From contig NZ_BDAI01000003.1 in assembly GCF_002091755.1 (NCBI RefSeq), forward strand, positions 434,001 through 498,000: DNA of 64,000 bases, given 5' to 3'. Positions 15,827 to 23,706 of this stretch are shown here, one piece after another; the first letter of the stretch is position 1; each line of letters starts with the position of its first letter. Below the pieces are notes generated by a model. It was not told the origin of the DNA and did not search any database. It saw only the letters and a list, made by a program, of their open reading frames with translations. The translations under genes and the position numbers were made by a program. Source of the stretch: Pseudomonas nitroreducens NBRC 12694. Its GTDB lineage: Bacteria > Pseudomonadota > Gammaproteobacteria > Pseudomonadales > Pseudomonadaceae.

Positions 15827-16647
15827 TCGACATGAAACTTGCCCATGCGCTCCGCCTGTCTCTGCTCGCCAGCCTGATACCGCTGGGCGTGCAGGCCGCC
15901 GAATCGCCGATCCGCCTGGATACTCCGCTGGGCGGCTGGCGCGCGGGCGACGGCGACAAGGCCGACTTCCGGCAGACGGTGAACTACCCGGCGGCGTCGG
16001 TGAATTCGCGGGAAGACCAGTCCGATACCGCGCGCATCCGTGGCGAAATCCGTGGGTTGCCCAAGGACAGCAAGGAGCCGGCGCGCCTGGTGGTCAACGG
16101 CGTGGCCATGCCGATGCGGGTCGAAAACGATGGCAGGTTTGACCGTCCCTTCGCTTTCCCCGCGGGCTCCAACAGTGTCGAGGTCATCAGTCCGGACGGC
16201 CAGCAGCACAAGCGCGTGCAGTTCTACCACGGCGGTGGCGGCGGCGAGGTGGCGGCCAAGCTGCGGGTCATACTGTCGTGGGACTCGGACAACACCGACC
16301 TCGACCTGCACCTGGTGACGCCCGATGGCGGGCATGTCTGGTACGGCAATCGCTCACTGCCCAACGGCGCGGCCCAGGACGTCGACGTGACCACCGGCTA
16401 CGGCCCGGAAATCATCGCCAGCCCGACGCCGCTCAAGGGGCAGTATCTGGTTTACGTGAATTACTACGGCGGTGGCTGGAGCTCGGACGAGAGCTCCGGC
16501 GATGTGAACGCGGCCAAGCCGCTGACCACGGCGCAGGTGACCATCGTCACGGAGGAGGGCACGGTGAACGAGAAGCAGGAGTCCTTCCTGATCCCGATGC
16601 GCCAGCCCGGTGAGCTGACGCTGGTGAAGCGGTTCAGTTATCCGTAA
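15823..16647 (+). CDS. magF: MagF, secreted DUF2135 (YfaP-like) protein
   Basis: Last gene of the mag operon and paralogue of MagA. ATG 15823 overlaps the magE stop (ATGA, 274 aa); an ATG at 15832 has a better-spaced TGGA site and gives the signal peptide MKLAHALRLSLLASLIPLGV ending VQA. The DUF2135 domain is clear: LSWDSDNTDLDLHLVTPDGG, YGPEIIASP, GQYLVYVNYYGGG, EGTVNEKQESFLIPMR. The two YfaP-like proteins share the same architecture, implying duplication. In P. aeruginosa MagF is a reported MagD partner. Confidence 0.87.
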   Translation: MIDMKLAHALRLSLLASLIPLGVQAAESPIRLDTPLGGWRAGDGDKADFRQTVNYPAASVNSREDQSDTARIRGEIRGLPKDSKEPARLVVNGVAMPMRVENDGRFDRPFAFPAGSNSVEVISPDGQQHKRVQFYHGGGGGEVAAKLRVILSWDSDNTDLDLHLVTPDGGHVWYGNRSLPNGAAQDVDVTTGYGPEIIASPTPLKGQYLVYVNYYGGGWSSDESSGDVNAAKPLTTAQVTIVTEEGTVNEKQESFLIPMRQPGELTLVKRFSYP

Positions 16648-16653
16648 TGCCCT

Positions 16654-16719
16654 TGTAGGAGCGAGCTTGCTCGCGAACCAGCCCAGCGGATCCATTCGCG
16701 AGCCAGCTCGCTCCTACAG
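16654..16719. repeat. REP-type inverted repeat after magF
   Basis: Two near-complementary arms, beginning TGTAGGAGCGAGCTTGCTCG on the left and ending GAGCCAGCTCGCTCCTACA on the right, are separated by a short GC-rich spacer. The arm sequence is the common Pseudomonas REP motif. It lies between convergent genes (magF and the minus-strand decarboxylase-like gene), where it can fold in either transcript and protect or end the mRNAs. Confidence 0.85.
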
Positions 16720-16728
16720 TCGTTACGG

Positions 16729-17118
16729 TCAGGCCTTCTGATCGGCCTGCCAGGCGTCGATCACTTCCTGCGCTGCGCGGAAAGCGTCGATGGCCGCCGG
16801 GACGCCGGCATACACCGCGCAATGCAGCAGCGCTTCGCGAATCTCTTCCACCGTGCAGCCGTTATTCAGGGCACCGCGCACGTGGCCTTTGAGTTCCTGC
16901 GGGCATTTCAGTGCGGTCAGCGCGGCCAGGGTGATCAGGCTGCGGGTCTTGCGCGGCAGGCCTTCGCGGTTCCAGACACCTCCCCAGGCGTGCTCGTTGA
17001 CGAAGTCCTGCAGCGGCTGGGTGAACTCGGTGGCATTGCCCAGGGCACGGTCGACGAAGACGTCGCCCATCACTTCGCGGCGAACCTGCTCGCCGGCCTT
17101 GCGGTTGTCGTTGCTCAC
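16729..17118 (-). CDS. Carboxymuconolactone decarboxylase / AhpD-like family protein
   Basis: 129-aa cytoplasmic protein of the CMD family, all-helical and usually oligomeric. Recognisable segments are GLPRKTRSLITLAALTALK, GHVRGALNNGCTVEEIREAL and LLHCAVYAGVPAAIDAF. It resembles PcaC-type gamma-carboxymuconolactone decarboxylases in length, but there is no aromatic catabolism gene nearby, so the substrate is unknown; members also act as peroxidase-like or uncharacterised enzymes. The start is a GTG with a strong GAAGGAG that overlaps the stop of the upstream RlpA-like gene, so the two are probably co-translated. Confidence 0.82.
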   Translation of the reverse strand: MSNDNRKAGEQVRREVMGDVFVDRALGNATEFTQPLQDFVNEHAWGGVWNREGLPRKTRSLITLAALTALKCPQELKGHVRGALNNGCTVEEIREALLHCAVYAGVPAAIDAFRAAQEVIDAWQADQKA

Positions 17119-17129
17119 TTCTGGCTCCT

Positions 17130-17513
17130 TCAGAGACCTTCCAGGCGCACCCGGGCGGTACCGGAGCGCAGCATATTGAGTTGTTCGGCGGCGGCTTTCG
17201 ACACATCGATGATGCGCCCGCGGCCGAATGGCCCGCGGTCGTTGATGCGCACCACGACGCTGCGGCCGTTGTCGAGGTTGGTGACTTTCACCCGCGTACC
17301 GAAGGCGAGCGTGCGGTGCGCGGCAGTCAGGGCGTTCTGGTTGAAGCGTTCGCCACTGGCGGTGCGCTTGCCATGGTGGGCCTTGCCGTAATAGGACGCG
17401 GTGCCTTCGGCGCGGTAGCCACGGCCGGAGACTTCCGAGTCGCTGTCGTAAGACGTGGTGCTACAGCCGGCCAGCAGGGCCAGGCAGCCGACGAGGGCCA
17501 TGGGTCGCAGCAT
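17130..17513 (-). CDS. Short RlpA-like lipoprotein (double-psi beta-barrel)
   Basis: 127-aa lipoprotein of the RlpA family; RlpA in P. aeruginosa is a lytic transglycosylase that cuts stem-less septal glycan. The ATG at 17513 has GGAGG five bases upstream and gives lipobox LLAGC (Cys17); a further in-frame ATG upstream lacks support. The barrel domain shows GTASYYGKAHHGKRTASGE, LAFGTRVKVTNLDNGRSV and VRINDRGPF. It ends directly after the barrel with no SPOR domain, so unlike full RlpA it lacks the usual septal targeting module. It is not clear that it is catalytic. Confidence 0.85.
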   Translation of the reverse strand: MLRPMALVGCLALLAGCSTTSYDSDSEVSGRGYRAEGTASYYGKAHHGKRTASGERFNQNALTAAHRTLAFGTRVKVTNLDNGRSVVVRINDRGPFGRGRIIDVSKAAAEQLNMLRSGTARVRLEGL

Positions 17514-17525
17514 CGAACCTCCGGA

Positions 17526-17553
17526 CGAAAAAACGCCGGGCAAGCCCGGCGTC
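17526..17553 (-). terminator. Rho-independent terminator after gatB
   Basis: Reading the minus strand, the stem ACGCCGGGC / GCCCGGCGT (17533-17552) with a two-base loop is followed by a run of six T. It fills most of the 54 bp between the gatB stop and the RlpA-like start. Confidence 0.85.
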
Positions 17554-17567
17554 GTTGAAGTATGGGC

Positions 17568-19013
17568 TCAGGCTTCGAGCTTCTTCTTCAGCAGTTCGTT
17601 CACTTGCGCCGGGTTGGCCTTGCCCTTGGCCGCTTTCATGGCCTGGCCGACGAAGAAGCCGAACATCTTGCCGCGCTTGGCTTCGTCGCTGGCGCGGTAC
17701 TGTTCGACCTGCTCGGCGTTGGCTGCCAGCACGTCGTCCAGCAGCTTCTCGACGGCGCCGCTGTCGGTGTTCTGCACCAGGTCCTTGGCCTTGATGATCT
17801 CGTCCGGCGAGCCCTCACCTTCGGCCATGGCGGCGAATACGGTCTTCGCGGCCTTGCCGTTGATGGTGCCGTCCTTCAGGCGCAGGATCATCTGGCCCAG
17901 GTGCTCGGCGGAGACCGGGGACTGCTCGATCTCCAGGCCGTCCTTGTTGAGCAGGCTGGAGAGCTCGCCCATCACCCAGTTGGCGGCCAGCTTGGCGTCG
18001 CCGCAGATGGTCTGAACCTTCTCGAAGTAGTCGGCCATCTCGCGGCTGGCGGACAGCACGCTGGCGTCATAGGCGGACAGGCCGTACTGGCTCTCGAAAC
18101 GCTCGCGCTTCTGGTCCGGCAGTTCCGGCAACTGGCCGCGCAGATCGTCCAGGAAGGCGCGCTCGATCACTACCGGCAGCAGGTCCGGGCAGGGGAAGTA
18201 ACGGTAGTCGTTAGCTTCTTCCTTGCTGCGCATGGAGCGCGTTTCGTCCTTGTTCGGGTCGTACAGGCGGGTTTCCTGCACGACTTTGCCGCCGTCCTCG
18301 ATCAGTTCGATCTGGCGCTGCACTTCGTGGTTGATCGCCTTCTCGATGAAGCGGAAGGAGTTCACGTTCTTGATCTCGGCACGGGTGCCGAATTCTGCCT
18401 GGCCCTTCGGGCGTACCGAGACGTTGCAGTCGCAACGCAGCGAGCCTTCGGCCATGTTGCCGTCGCAGATGCCCAGATAGCGCACCAGTGCGTGGATCGC
18501 CTTGACGTAGGCCACGGCTTCCTTGGCGCTGCGGATGTCCGGCTCGGAGACGATCTCCAGCAGCGGGGTGCCGGCGCGGTTCAGGTCGATGCCGCTCATG
18601 CCGTGGAAGTCTTCGTGCAGGCTCTTGCCGGCGTCCTCCTCCAGGTGTGCGCGGGTGATGCCGACGCGCTTGACGGTGCCGTCTTCCAGGGTGATGTCCA
18701 GGTGGCCCTTGCCGACGATGGGGTGGTCCATCTGGCTGGTCTGGTAGCCCTTGGGCAGGTCCGGGTAGAAGTAGTTCTTCCGGGCGAAGACGTTGCGCTC
18801 GGCAATCTCGGCGTTGATCGCCAGGCCGAACTGGCAGGCCATGCGCACGGCTTCCTGGTTCAGCACCGGCAGGGTGCCGGGCATCGCCAGGTCGATCAGG
18901 CTGGCCTGGGTGTTCGGGGCGGCGCCGAAGGTGGTGGCGCTACCGGAGAATATTTTCGATTGGGTGGAGAGCTGTGCGTGGATTTCCAGCCCGATCACGG
19001 TTTCCCATTGCAT
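17568..19013 (-). CDS. gatB: Asp-tRNA(Asn)/Glu-tRNA(Gln) amidotransferase subunit B
   Basis: 481-aa subunit of the GatCAB complex that converts misacylated Glu-tRNA(Gln) and/or Asp-tRNA(Asn) to the amidated forms in the cytoplasm. GatB binds the tRNA and phosphorylates the side chain. The family opening WETVIGLEIHAQL is intact, followed by KNYFYPDLPKGYQTSQ, GIDLNRAGTPLLEIVSEPD and the C-terminal helical/YqeY-like tail (MFGFFVGQAMKAAKGKANP). The ATG has AAGGA upstream. It is last in gatC-gatA-gatB, 14 bp after gatA, and ends at a terminator. Confidence 0.97.
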   Translation of the reverse strand: MQWETVIGLEIHAQLSTQSKIFSGSATTFGAAPNTQASLIDLAMPGTLPVLNQEAVRMACQFGLAINAEIAERNVFARKNYFYPDLPKGYQTSQMDHPIVGKGHLDITLEDGTVKRVGITRAHLEEDAGKSLHEDFHGMSGIDLNRAGTPLLEIVSEPDIRSAKEAVAYVKAIHALVRYLGICDGNMAEGSLRCDCNVSVRPKGQAEFGTRAEIKNVNSFRFIEKAINHEVQRQIELIEDGGKVVQETRLYDPNKDETRSMRSKEEANDYRYFPCPDLLPVVIERAFLDDLRGQLPELPDQKRERFESQYGLSAYDASVLSASREMADYFEKVQTICGDAKLAANWVMGELSSLLNKDGLEIEQSPVSAEHLGQMILRLKDGTINGKAAKTVFAAMAEGEGSPDEIIKAKDLVQNTDSGAVEKLLDDVLAANAEQVEQYRASDEAKRGKMFGFFVGQAMKAAKGKANPAQVNELLKKKLEA

Positions 19014-19027
19014 ATCGTAATCCTTCC

Positions 19028-20482
19028 TCAGAACCCAGCCGGTGCTTGTGTGTGCCAGTCGGTGACCAGTTGGTACTGGTGCGCGACGTTGAGCAGGCGG
19101 CCTTCCTGGAAGTACGGCGCGAGCAACTGGACACCCACCGGCAGGCCATCGACGAAGCCGGCAGGCATGGACAGGCCCGGAATGCCGGCGAGGTTGGCGG
19201 TGATGGTGTAGATGTCTTCCAGGTACTGGGCGACCGGATCGTTGTTCTTCTCGCCCAGTTTCCAGGCCGGGTTCGGCGTGGTCGGGCCAAGGATCACGTC
19301 GACTTCGGCGAAGGCACTGGTGAAATCGTTCTTGATCAGGCGGCGAATTTTCTGAGCTTTCAGGTAATACGCGTCGTAGTAACCAGCGGAAAGCGCGTAG
19401 GTGCCGACCATGATGCGGTTCTTCACCTCGGCGCCGAAGCCTTCGGCGCGGGAGCGCTTGTACAGGTCCTGCAGGTCCTTCGGGTTTTCGCAGCGATAGC
19501 CGTAGCGCACGCCGTCGAAGCGCGACAGGTTGGAGCTGGCTTCTGCGGGCGCGATCACATAATAGGCAGGGATGGCGTGCTGCATGTTCGGCAGGGAGAT
19601 CTCCTTGACCACCGCGCCGAGCTGCTTGAGCTGCTCGACTACCTTCATCACCGCGTCGGCGATGCGGCTGTCGAGGCCGGCGCTGAAGTATTCCTTCGGC
19701 AGGCCGATGCGCAGGCCTGTCAGCGGCTTGGCCAGGGCGGCCAGGTAGTCGTCCACTGGCTGGTCGACGCAGGTGGAGTCCTTCGGGTCGAAGCCGGCCA
19801 TGGCGCCGAGCATCAGTGCGCAGTCCTCGGCGGTGCGGGCCAGCGGGCCGCCCTGATCGAGGCTGGATGCATAGGCGATCATGCCCCAGCGCGAGACGCG
19901 GCCGTAGGTCGGCTTGATGCCGGTGAGGTTGGTCAGCGCGGCTGGCTGGCGGATCGAGCCGCCGGTGTCGGTGCCGGTGGCCGCCGGGATCAGGCGCGCG
20001 GCCACCGCGGCGGCGGAACCGCCGGAGGAGCCGCCCGGCACGCGGGAGGTGTCCCAGGGGTTCTTCACCGGGCCGTAGTGGCTGGATTCGTTGGCCGAGC
20101 CCATGGCGAACTCGTCCATGTTCAGCTTGCCCAGGCTCACGGTGCCGGCATCCGCCAGGCGCTCGACGACGGTGGCGTCGTAGGGCGAGACGAAGGCGTC
20201 GAGGATCTTCGAGCCGCAGCTGGTGCGCACGCCCTGGGTGCAGAACAGGTCCTTGTGGGCGATAGGCGCACCGAGCAGGGCGCCGGTTTCACCTTTGGCA
20301 CGCCGCTCGTCGGCGGCCTTGGCCTGGGCCAGGGCGCCTTCTTCGGTGACGGTGATGAAACTGTTCAGCTGCGGGTCGAGCTGCTGGATGCGCGCGAGCA
20401 GGGCAGTGGCCAGTTCCTGGGCAGAGAATTGCTTGTCGGCGAGTCCGCGGGCGACTTCGGCGAGGGTCAATTGATGCAGCAT
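19028..20482 (-). CDS. gatA: Asp-tRNA(Asn)/Glu-tRNA(Gln) amidotransferase subunit A
   Basis: 484-aa amidase-signature enzyme that releases ammonia from glutamine for GatB. The Ser-cisSer-Lys triad is visible: Lys77 in APIAHKDLF, Ser152 in PGGSSGGSAAAVAA and nucleophile Ser176 in TDTGGSIRQPA. Length is normal for GatA. It sits between gatC (19 bp upstream) and gatB (14 bp downstream), so the three subunits are produced from one message. Confidence 0.97.
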   Translation of the reverse strand: MLHQLTLAEVARGLADKQFSAQELATALLARIQQLDPQLNSFITVTEEGALAQAKAADERRAKGETGALLGAPIAHKDLFCTQGVRTSCGSKILDAFVSPYDATVVERLADAGTVSLGKLNMDEFAMGSANESSHYGPVKNPWDTSRVPGGSSGGSAAAVAARLIPAATGTDTGGSIRQPAALTNLTGIKPTYGRVSRWGMIAYASSLDQGGPLARTAEDCALMLGAMAGFDPKDSTCVDQPVDDYLAALAKPLTGLRIGLPKEYFSAGLDSRIADAVMKVVEQLKQLGAVVKEISLPNMQHAIPAYYVIAPAEASSNLSRFDGVRYGYRCENPKDLQDLYKRSRAEGFGAEVKNRIMVGTYALSAGYYDAYYLKAQKIRRLIKNDFTSAFAEVDVILGPTTPNPAWKLGEKNNDPVAQYLEDIYTITANLAGIPGLSMPAGFVDGLPVGVQLLAPYFQEGRLLNVAHQYQLVTDWHTQAPAGF

Positions 20483-20501
20483 ATGTCCGTGTCCTTAGCG
20501 C

Positions 20502-20789
20502 TTACTCGATGACTTTCGGGACGAGGTAAAGGCCGTCTTCCACGGCCGGCGCGATGGCCTGGTAGGCTTCGCGGCGGTTCTCCTCGGTGACTGCGTCGGC
20601 ACGCAGGCGCTGCGTGGCTTCCAGCGGGTGGGCCAGGGGCTCCACGCCGTCGGTGTCGACGGCCTGCATGGCGTCGATCAGGCCGAGAATGTTGTTCAGG
20701 GTGTCGGTGGTACGCGAAATGTCGGCTTCCTCCAGGCCCAGGCGGGCGAGGTGGGCGATCTTTTCCACGTCGGAGCGTTCAAGCGCCAT
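20502..20789 (-). CDS. gatC: Asp-tRNA(Asn)/Glu-tRNA(Gln) amidotransferase subunit C
   Basis: 95-aa small subunit that wraps around GatA and stabilises the GatAB complex. The typical opening with VEKIAHLARLGLEE, the middle LNNILGLIDAMQAVDTDGVE and the C-terminal APAVEDGLYLVPKVIE are all present. It is first in the operon and divergent from mreB across a 239-bp gap. Confidence 0.95.
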   Translation of the reverse strand: MALERSDVEKIAHLARLGLEEADISRTTDTLNNILGLIDAMQAVDTDGVEPLAHPLEATQRLRADAVTEENRREAYQAIAPAVEDGLYLVPKVIE

Positions 20790-21028
20790 CGGGATCTCCA
20801 GCTAGAGCGGCCCGGTTCGAACTGGACCTGGCCGGAAGGAATGAGGGGGCGGGGAACAGAACCCGCGGCAGACGGTCGAAGGCCGCTGGGACGGGCCGAG
20901 CAGGCCCGAAAAACGAGGAATCTAGCATAAATTGCCGCCTTGCCCAAAACCCCCGTCATTGTTAGAGTTTGCCGCACTTTTTTACCCGCGCACTTTTCAC
21001 CCACGCGCCACCTATGGGTTTCTTTCCA
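20790..21028. promoter_or_regulatory. Divergent gatC/mreB promoter region, with a candidate mreB promoter
   Basis: The gap must hold promoters for both directions. On the plus strand TTGCCC (20940-20945) and TAGAGT (20963-20968) are 17 bp apart, a fair sigma70-like pair (four of six matches each) about 60 bp before mreB. An AT-rich patch at 20918-20938 could serve gatC on the other strand. No regulator site was recognised. Confidence 0.4.
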
Positions 21029-22066
21029 ATGTTTAAAAAACTGCGTGGCATGTTCTCCAGTGATCTGTCGATCGACCTGGGCACTGCCAATACCCTTATT
21101 TATGTGCGCGAGCGCGGCATCGTCCTGAACGAACCGTCCGTGGTCGCCATCCGTAGCCATGGCAGCCAGAAAAGCGTGGTTGCCGTCGGTACCGAAGCCA
21201 AGCGCATGCTGGGCCGTACTCCGGGCAACATTGCCGCCATTCGTCCGATGAAAGACGGCGTGATCGCCGACTTCAGCGTCTGCGAGAAGATGCTGCAGTA
21301 CTTCATCAACAAGGTTCACGAGAACAGCTTCCTGCAGCCCAGCCCTCGCGTGCTGATCTGCGTGCCGTGCAAGTCCACCCAGGTGGAACGCCGCGCGATT
21401 CGTGAATCGGCCCTGGGCGCTGGCGCCCGTGAGGTCTACCTGATCGAAGAGCCGATGGCCGCGGCCATCGGTGCCGGCCTGCCGGTGGAAGAGGCCCGTG
21501 GTTCCATGGTCGTCGATATCGGCGGCGGCACCACCGAGATCGCCCTGATCTCCCTCAATGGCGTGGTCTACGCCGAATCCGTCCGCGTCGGCGGCGACCG
21601 CTTCGACGAAGCCATCGTCACCTACGTGCGCCGCAACTACGGCAGCCTGATCGGCGAATCCACCGCCGAGCGCATCAAGCAGGAAATCGGCACCGCCTTC
21701 CCGGGCGGCGAAGTCCGCGAAGTCGACGTCCGTGGCCGCAACCTGGCCGAAGGCGTACCGCGCAGCTTCACCCTGAACTCCAACGAAGTGCTCGAAGCGC
21801 TGCAGGAATCCCTGGCGACCATCGTCCAGGCGGTGAAGAGCGCCCTGGAACAGTCTCCGCCGGAGCTGGCTTCGGACATCGCCGAGCGTGGCCTGGTGCT
21901 GACCGGTGGTGGCGCGCTGCTGCGCGACCTGGACAAGCTCCTGGCCCAGGAAACCGGCCTGCCGGTGATCGTTGCCGAAGACCCGCTGACCTGCGTGGCC
22001 CGTGGCGGCGGCAAGGCGCTGGAAATGATGGATCGCCATTCGATGGACCTGCTTTCCACCGAATAA
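21029..22066 (+). CDS. mreB: Rod-shape-determining actin homologue MreB
   Basis: 345-aa cytoplasmic, membrane-bound actin-like filament protein that guides the elongation machinery (MreC, MreD, RodA, PBP2). ATG 21029 gives the conserved amphipathic start MFKKLRGMFSSDLSIDLGTA. Actin-fold phosphate loops (DLGTANTLIY, DIGGGTTEIALI) and the adenosine motif LTGGGALLRDLD are intact. Two upstream in-frame ATGs (20969, 21014) would add a non-conserved extension; none of the starts has a good ribosome binding site. mreC and mreD follow. Confidence 0.97.
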   Translation: MFKKLRGMFSSDLSIDLGTANTLIYVRERGIVLNEPSVVAIRSHGSQKSVVAVGTEAKRMLGRTPGNIAAIRPMKDGVIADFSVCEKMLQYFINKVHENSFLQPSPRVLICVPCKSTQVERRAIRESALGAGAREVYLIEEPMAAAIGAGLPVEEARGSMVVDIGGGTTEIALISLNGVVYAESVRVGGDRFDEAIVTYVRRNYGSLIGESTAERIKQEIGTAFPGGEVREVDVRGRNLAEGVPRSFTLNSNEVLEALQESLATIVQAVKSALEQSPPELASDIAERGLVLTGGGALLRDLDKLLAQETGLPVIVAEDPLTCVARGGGKALEMMDRHSMDLLSTE

Positions 22067-22083
22067 GGTAGGAAAGCTCTGTA

Positions 22084-22131
22084 AAGGTCGGTTAACGTTT
22101 CGCCCACGCTGGTGAATCTTCAACCGACCTT
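22084..22131 (+). promoter_or_regulatory. Intergenic stem-loop between mreB and mreC
   Basis: Perfect 10-bp arms AAGGTCGGTT (22084-22093) and AACCGACCTT (22122-22131) enclose a 28-nt loop, 9 bp before the mreC ribosome binding site AGGAG at 22140-22144. There is no T run, so it is not a standard terminator; it may be an attenuator or processing site setting MreB to MreC ratio. Confidence 0.55.
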
Positions 22132-22150
22132 GCACAGCTAGGAGCCGGTC

Positions 22151-23218
22151 ATCAAACCGATATTCTCCAAAGGGCCCTCGCTGGGCGCGCGCCTGCTGGT
22201 GCTCGCCGTCCTGTCGGTCGCCTTGATGGTGGTCGATGCCCGCTTTGATTACCTGAAACCGGTACGCAGCCAGATGGGCCTCGTGCTGAGCCCCTTCTAT
22301 GGCATCGCCGACATCCCGGTTCGAGCCTGGGAAGGCGTGCGCGACCAGTTCACCAGCCGCAGCGAACTGCTGGCCGAGAACGAGCGCCTGAAGGCAGAGC
22401 AGCTGCTGATGCAGCGCCGCCTGCAGAAGCTGGCCACCCTCACCGAACAGAACGTGCGCCTGCGCGAGTTGCTCAATTCCTCCGCGCTGGTCGACGACAA
22501 GGTGCTGGTGGGCGAGTTGATCGGTGTCGACCCGAACCCCTTCACCCAGCGCATCCTGATCGACAAGGGTGAGAAGGACGGCGTGTTCCAGGGCCAGCCG
22601 GTGCTCGATGCCAGCGGCCTGATGGGCCAGGTGGTCGAGGTGATGCCTTACACCGCGCGCGTCCTGCTGCTGACCGATACCACCCACAGCATTCCGGTGC
22701 AGGTGAACCGCAATGGCCTGCGCGCCATCGCCGTGGGCACCGGCAACCCGGAACGCCTGGAGCTGCGCTACGTCGCCGATACCGCCGACATCAAGGAAGG
22801 CGACCTGCTGGTGAGTTCCGGCCTGGGGCAGCGCTTCCCGGCCGGTTATCCGGTGGCGGTGGTGAAGGAAGTACTCCACGACACCGGTGGGCCTTTCGCC
22901 ACCATCCGTGCCGTGCCGACCGCCAAGATGAACCGCAGCCGCTATGTGCTGCTGGTCTTCAGCGACAGCCGCACGCCCGAACAGCGCGCCACCGATGCCG
23001 CCGAAGCCCAGGCTGAAGCCGACCGCAAGGCGGCCGAGTCCGGCGCGCCGGCCCAGCCTGCGCCCGGCGCTCCGGCCGCCCAGCCACATGACAGTGCGCA
23101 GCCTGCCGCTCCTGCGGCTCCCGCCGCACAGCCTGCCCATCCGGCCGGCGCCAATGGCGCAGCGCCTGCCGCGCCTGGTGCGCCGGCGTCGCACCCCGAT
23201 GCAAGGACCCGACGCTGA
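22151..23218 (+). CDS. mreC: Rod-shape-determining protein MreC, apparent ATC start
   Basis: Bitopic inner-membrane protein that links MreB with periplasmic PBP2. The frame opens after a TAG at 22139, and the sequence KPIFSKGPSLGARLL matches the N-terminus conserved from E. coli MreC, but the codon before it is ATC (22151), with AGGAG six bases upstream; no ATG, GTG or TTG occurs until GTG 22199. Starting at 22199 would remove half of the membrane helix (LLVLAVLSVALMVV). A coiled coil (about 65-105) and the periplasmic beta-barrel domain with RILIDKGEKDGVFQGQPV follow, then an Ala/Pro-rich tail. The end overlaps mreD by one base. Confidence 0.93.
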   Translation: MKPIFSKGPSLGARLLVLAVLSVALMVVDARFDYLKPVRSQMGLVLSPFYGIADIPVRAWEGVRDQFTSRSELLAENERLKAEQLLMQRRLQKLATLTEQNVRLRELLNSSALVDDKVLVGELIGVDPNPFTQRILIDKGEKDGVFQGQPVLDASGLMGQVVEVMPYTARVLLLTDTTHSIPVQVNRNGLRAIAVGTGNPERLELRYVADTADIKEGDLLVSSGLGQRFPAGYPVAVVKEVLHDTGGPFATIRAVPTAKMNRSRYVLLVFSDSRTPEQRATDAAEAQAEADRKAAESGAPAQPAPGAPAAQPHDSAQPAAPAAPAAQPAHPAGANGAAPAAPGAPASHPDARTRR

Positions 23219-23706
23219 TGGCGGGTCAGGGCTCGAACAATGGCTGGGCCATCTGGCTCACCCTGCTCCTGGCGCTGTTGCTGTCGGTGGCGCCCATGCC
23301 CAGCTTCATGGAGATCGGCCGCCCGCTGTGGCTGGCGATGTTCCTCACCTACTGGGTGCTCTACCTGCCGCACAAAGTCGGCATGCTGACTGCCTGGGTG
23401 CTGGGCGTTGCCGAAGACGTGCTCTACGGCAGCCTGCTGGGGCAGAACGCCCTGATCCTGAGCCTGATCATCTGCCTGGTGCTGTCGCTGCACCAGCGCC
23501 TGCGCATGTTCCCCATCTGGCAGCAGTGCCTGGTGTTGCTGGTGGTCTTCGGTCTCGCCCAGCTGGTCCAGCTGTGGATCAGCGCCCTGACCGGCAATCG
23601 CCCGCCGACCCTGGTGTTCCTGCTGCCGGCGCTGGTCAGCGCCTTGCTCTGGCCCTGGGTCTATACATTGCTGCGGGCCCTGCGGTTGCGCCTGAACATC
23701 AATTGA
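23218..23706 (+). CDS. mreD: Rod-shape-determining protein MreD
   Basis: 162-aa integral membrane protein with about five hydrophobic segments, part of the elongasome with MreC and RodA/PBP2. The ATG shares its A with the mreC TGA, so translation is coupled. Length and the LPHKVGMLTAWVLGVAEDVLYG segment fit the family. Confidence 0.95.
   Translation: MAGQGSNNGWAIWLTLLLALLLSVAPMPSFMEIGRPLWLAMFLTYWVLYLPHKVGMLTAWVLGVAEDVLYGSLLGQNALILSLIICLVLSLHQRLRMFPIWQQCLVLLVVFGLAQLVQLWISALTGNRPPTLVFLLPALVSALLWPWVYTLLRALRLRLNIN

Noticed and set aside
20696..23194. Long antisense frame across mreB and mreC
   Set aside because: Same shadow effect; mreB and mreC on the plus strand have full family motifs.
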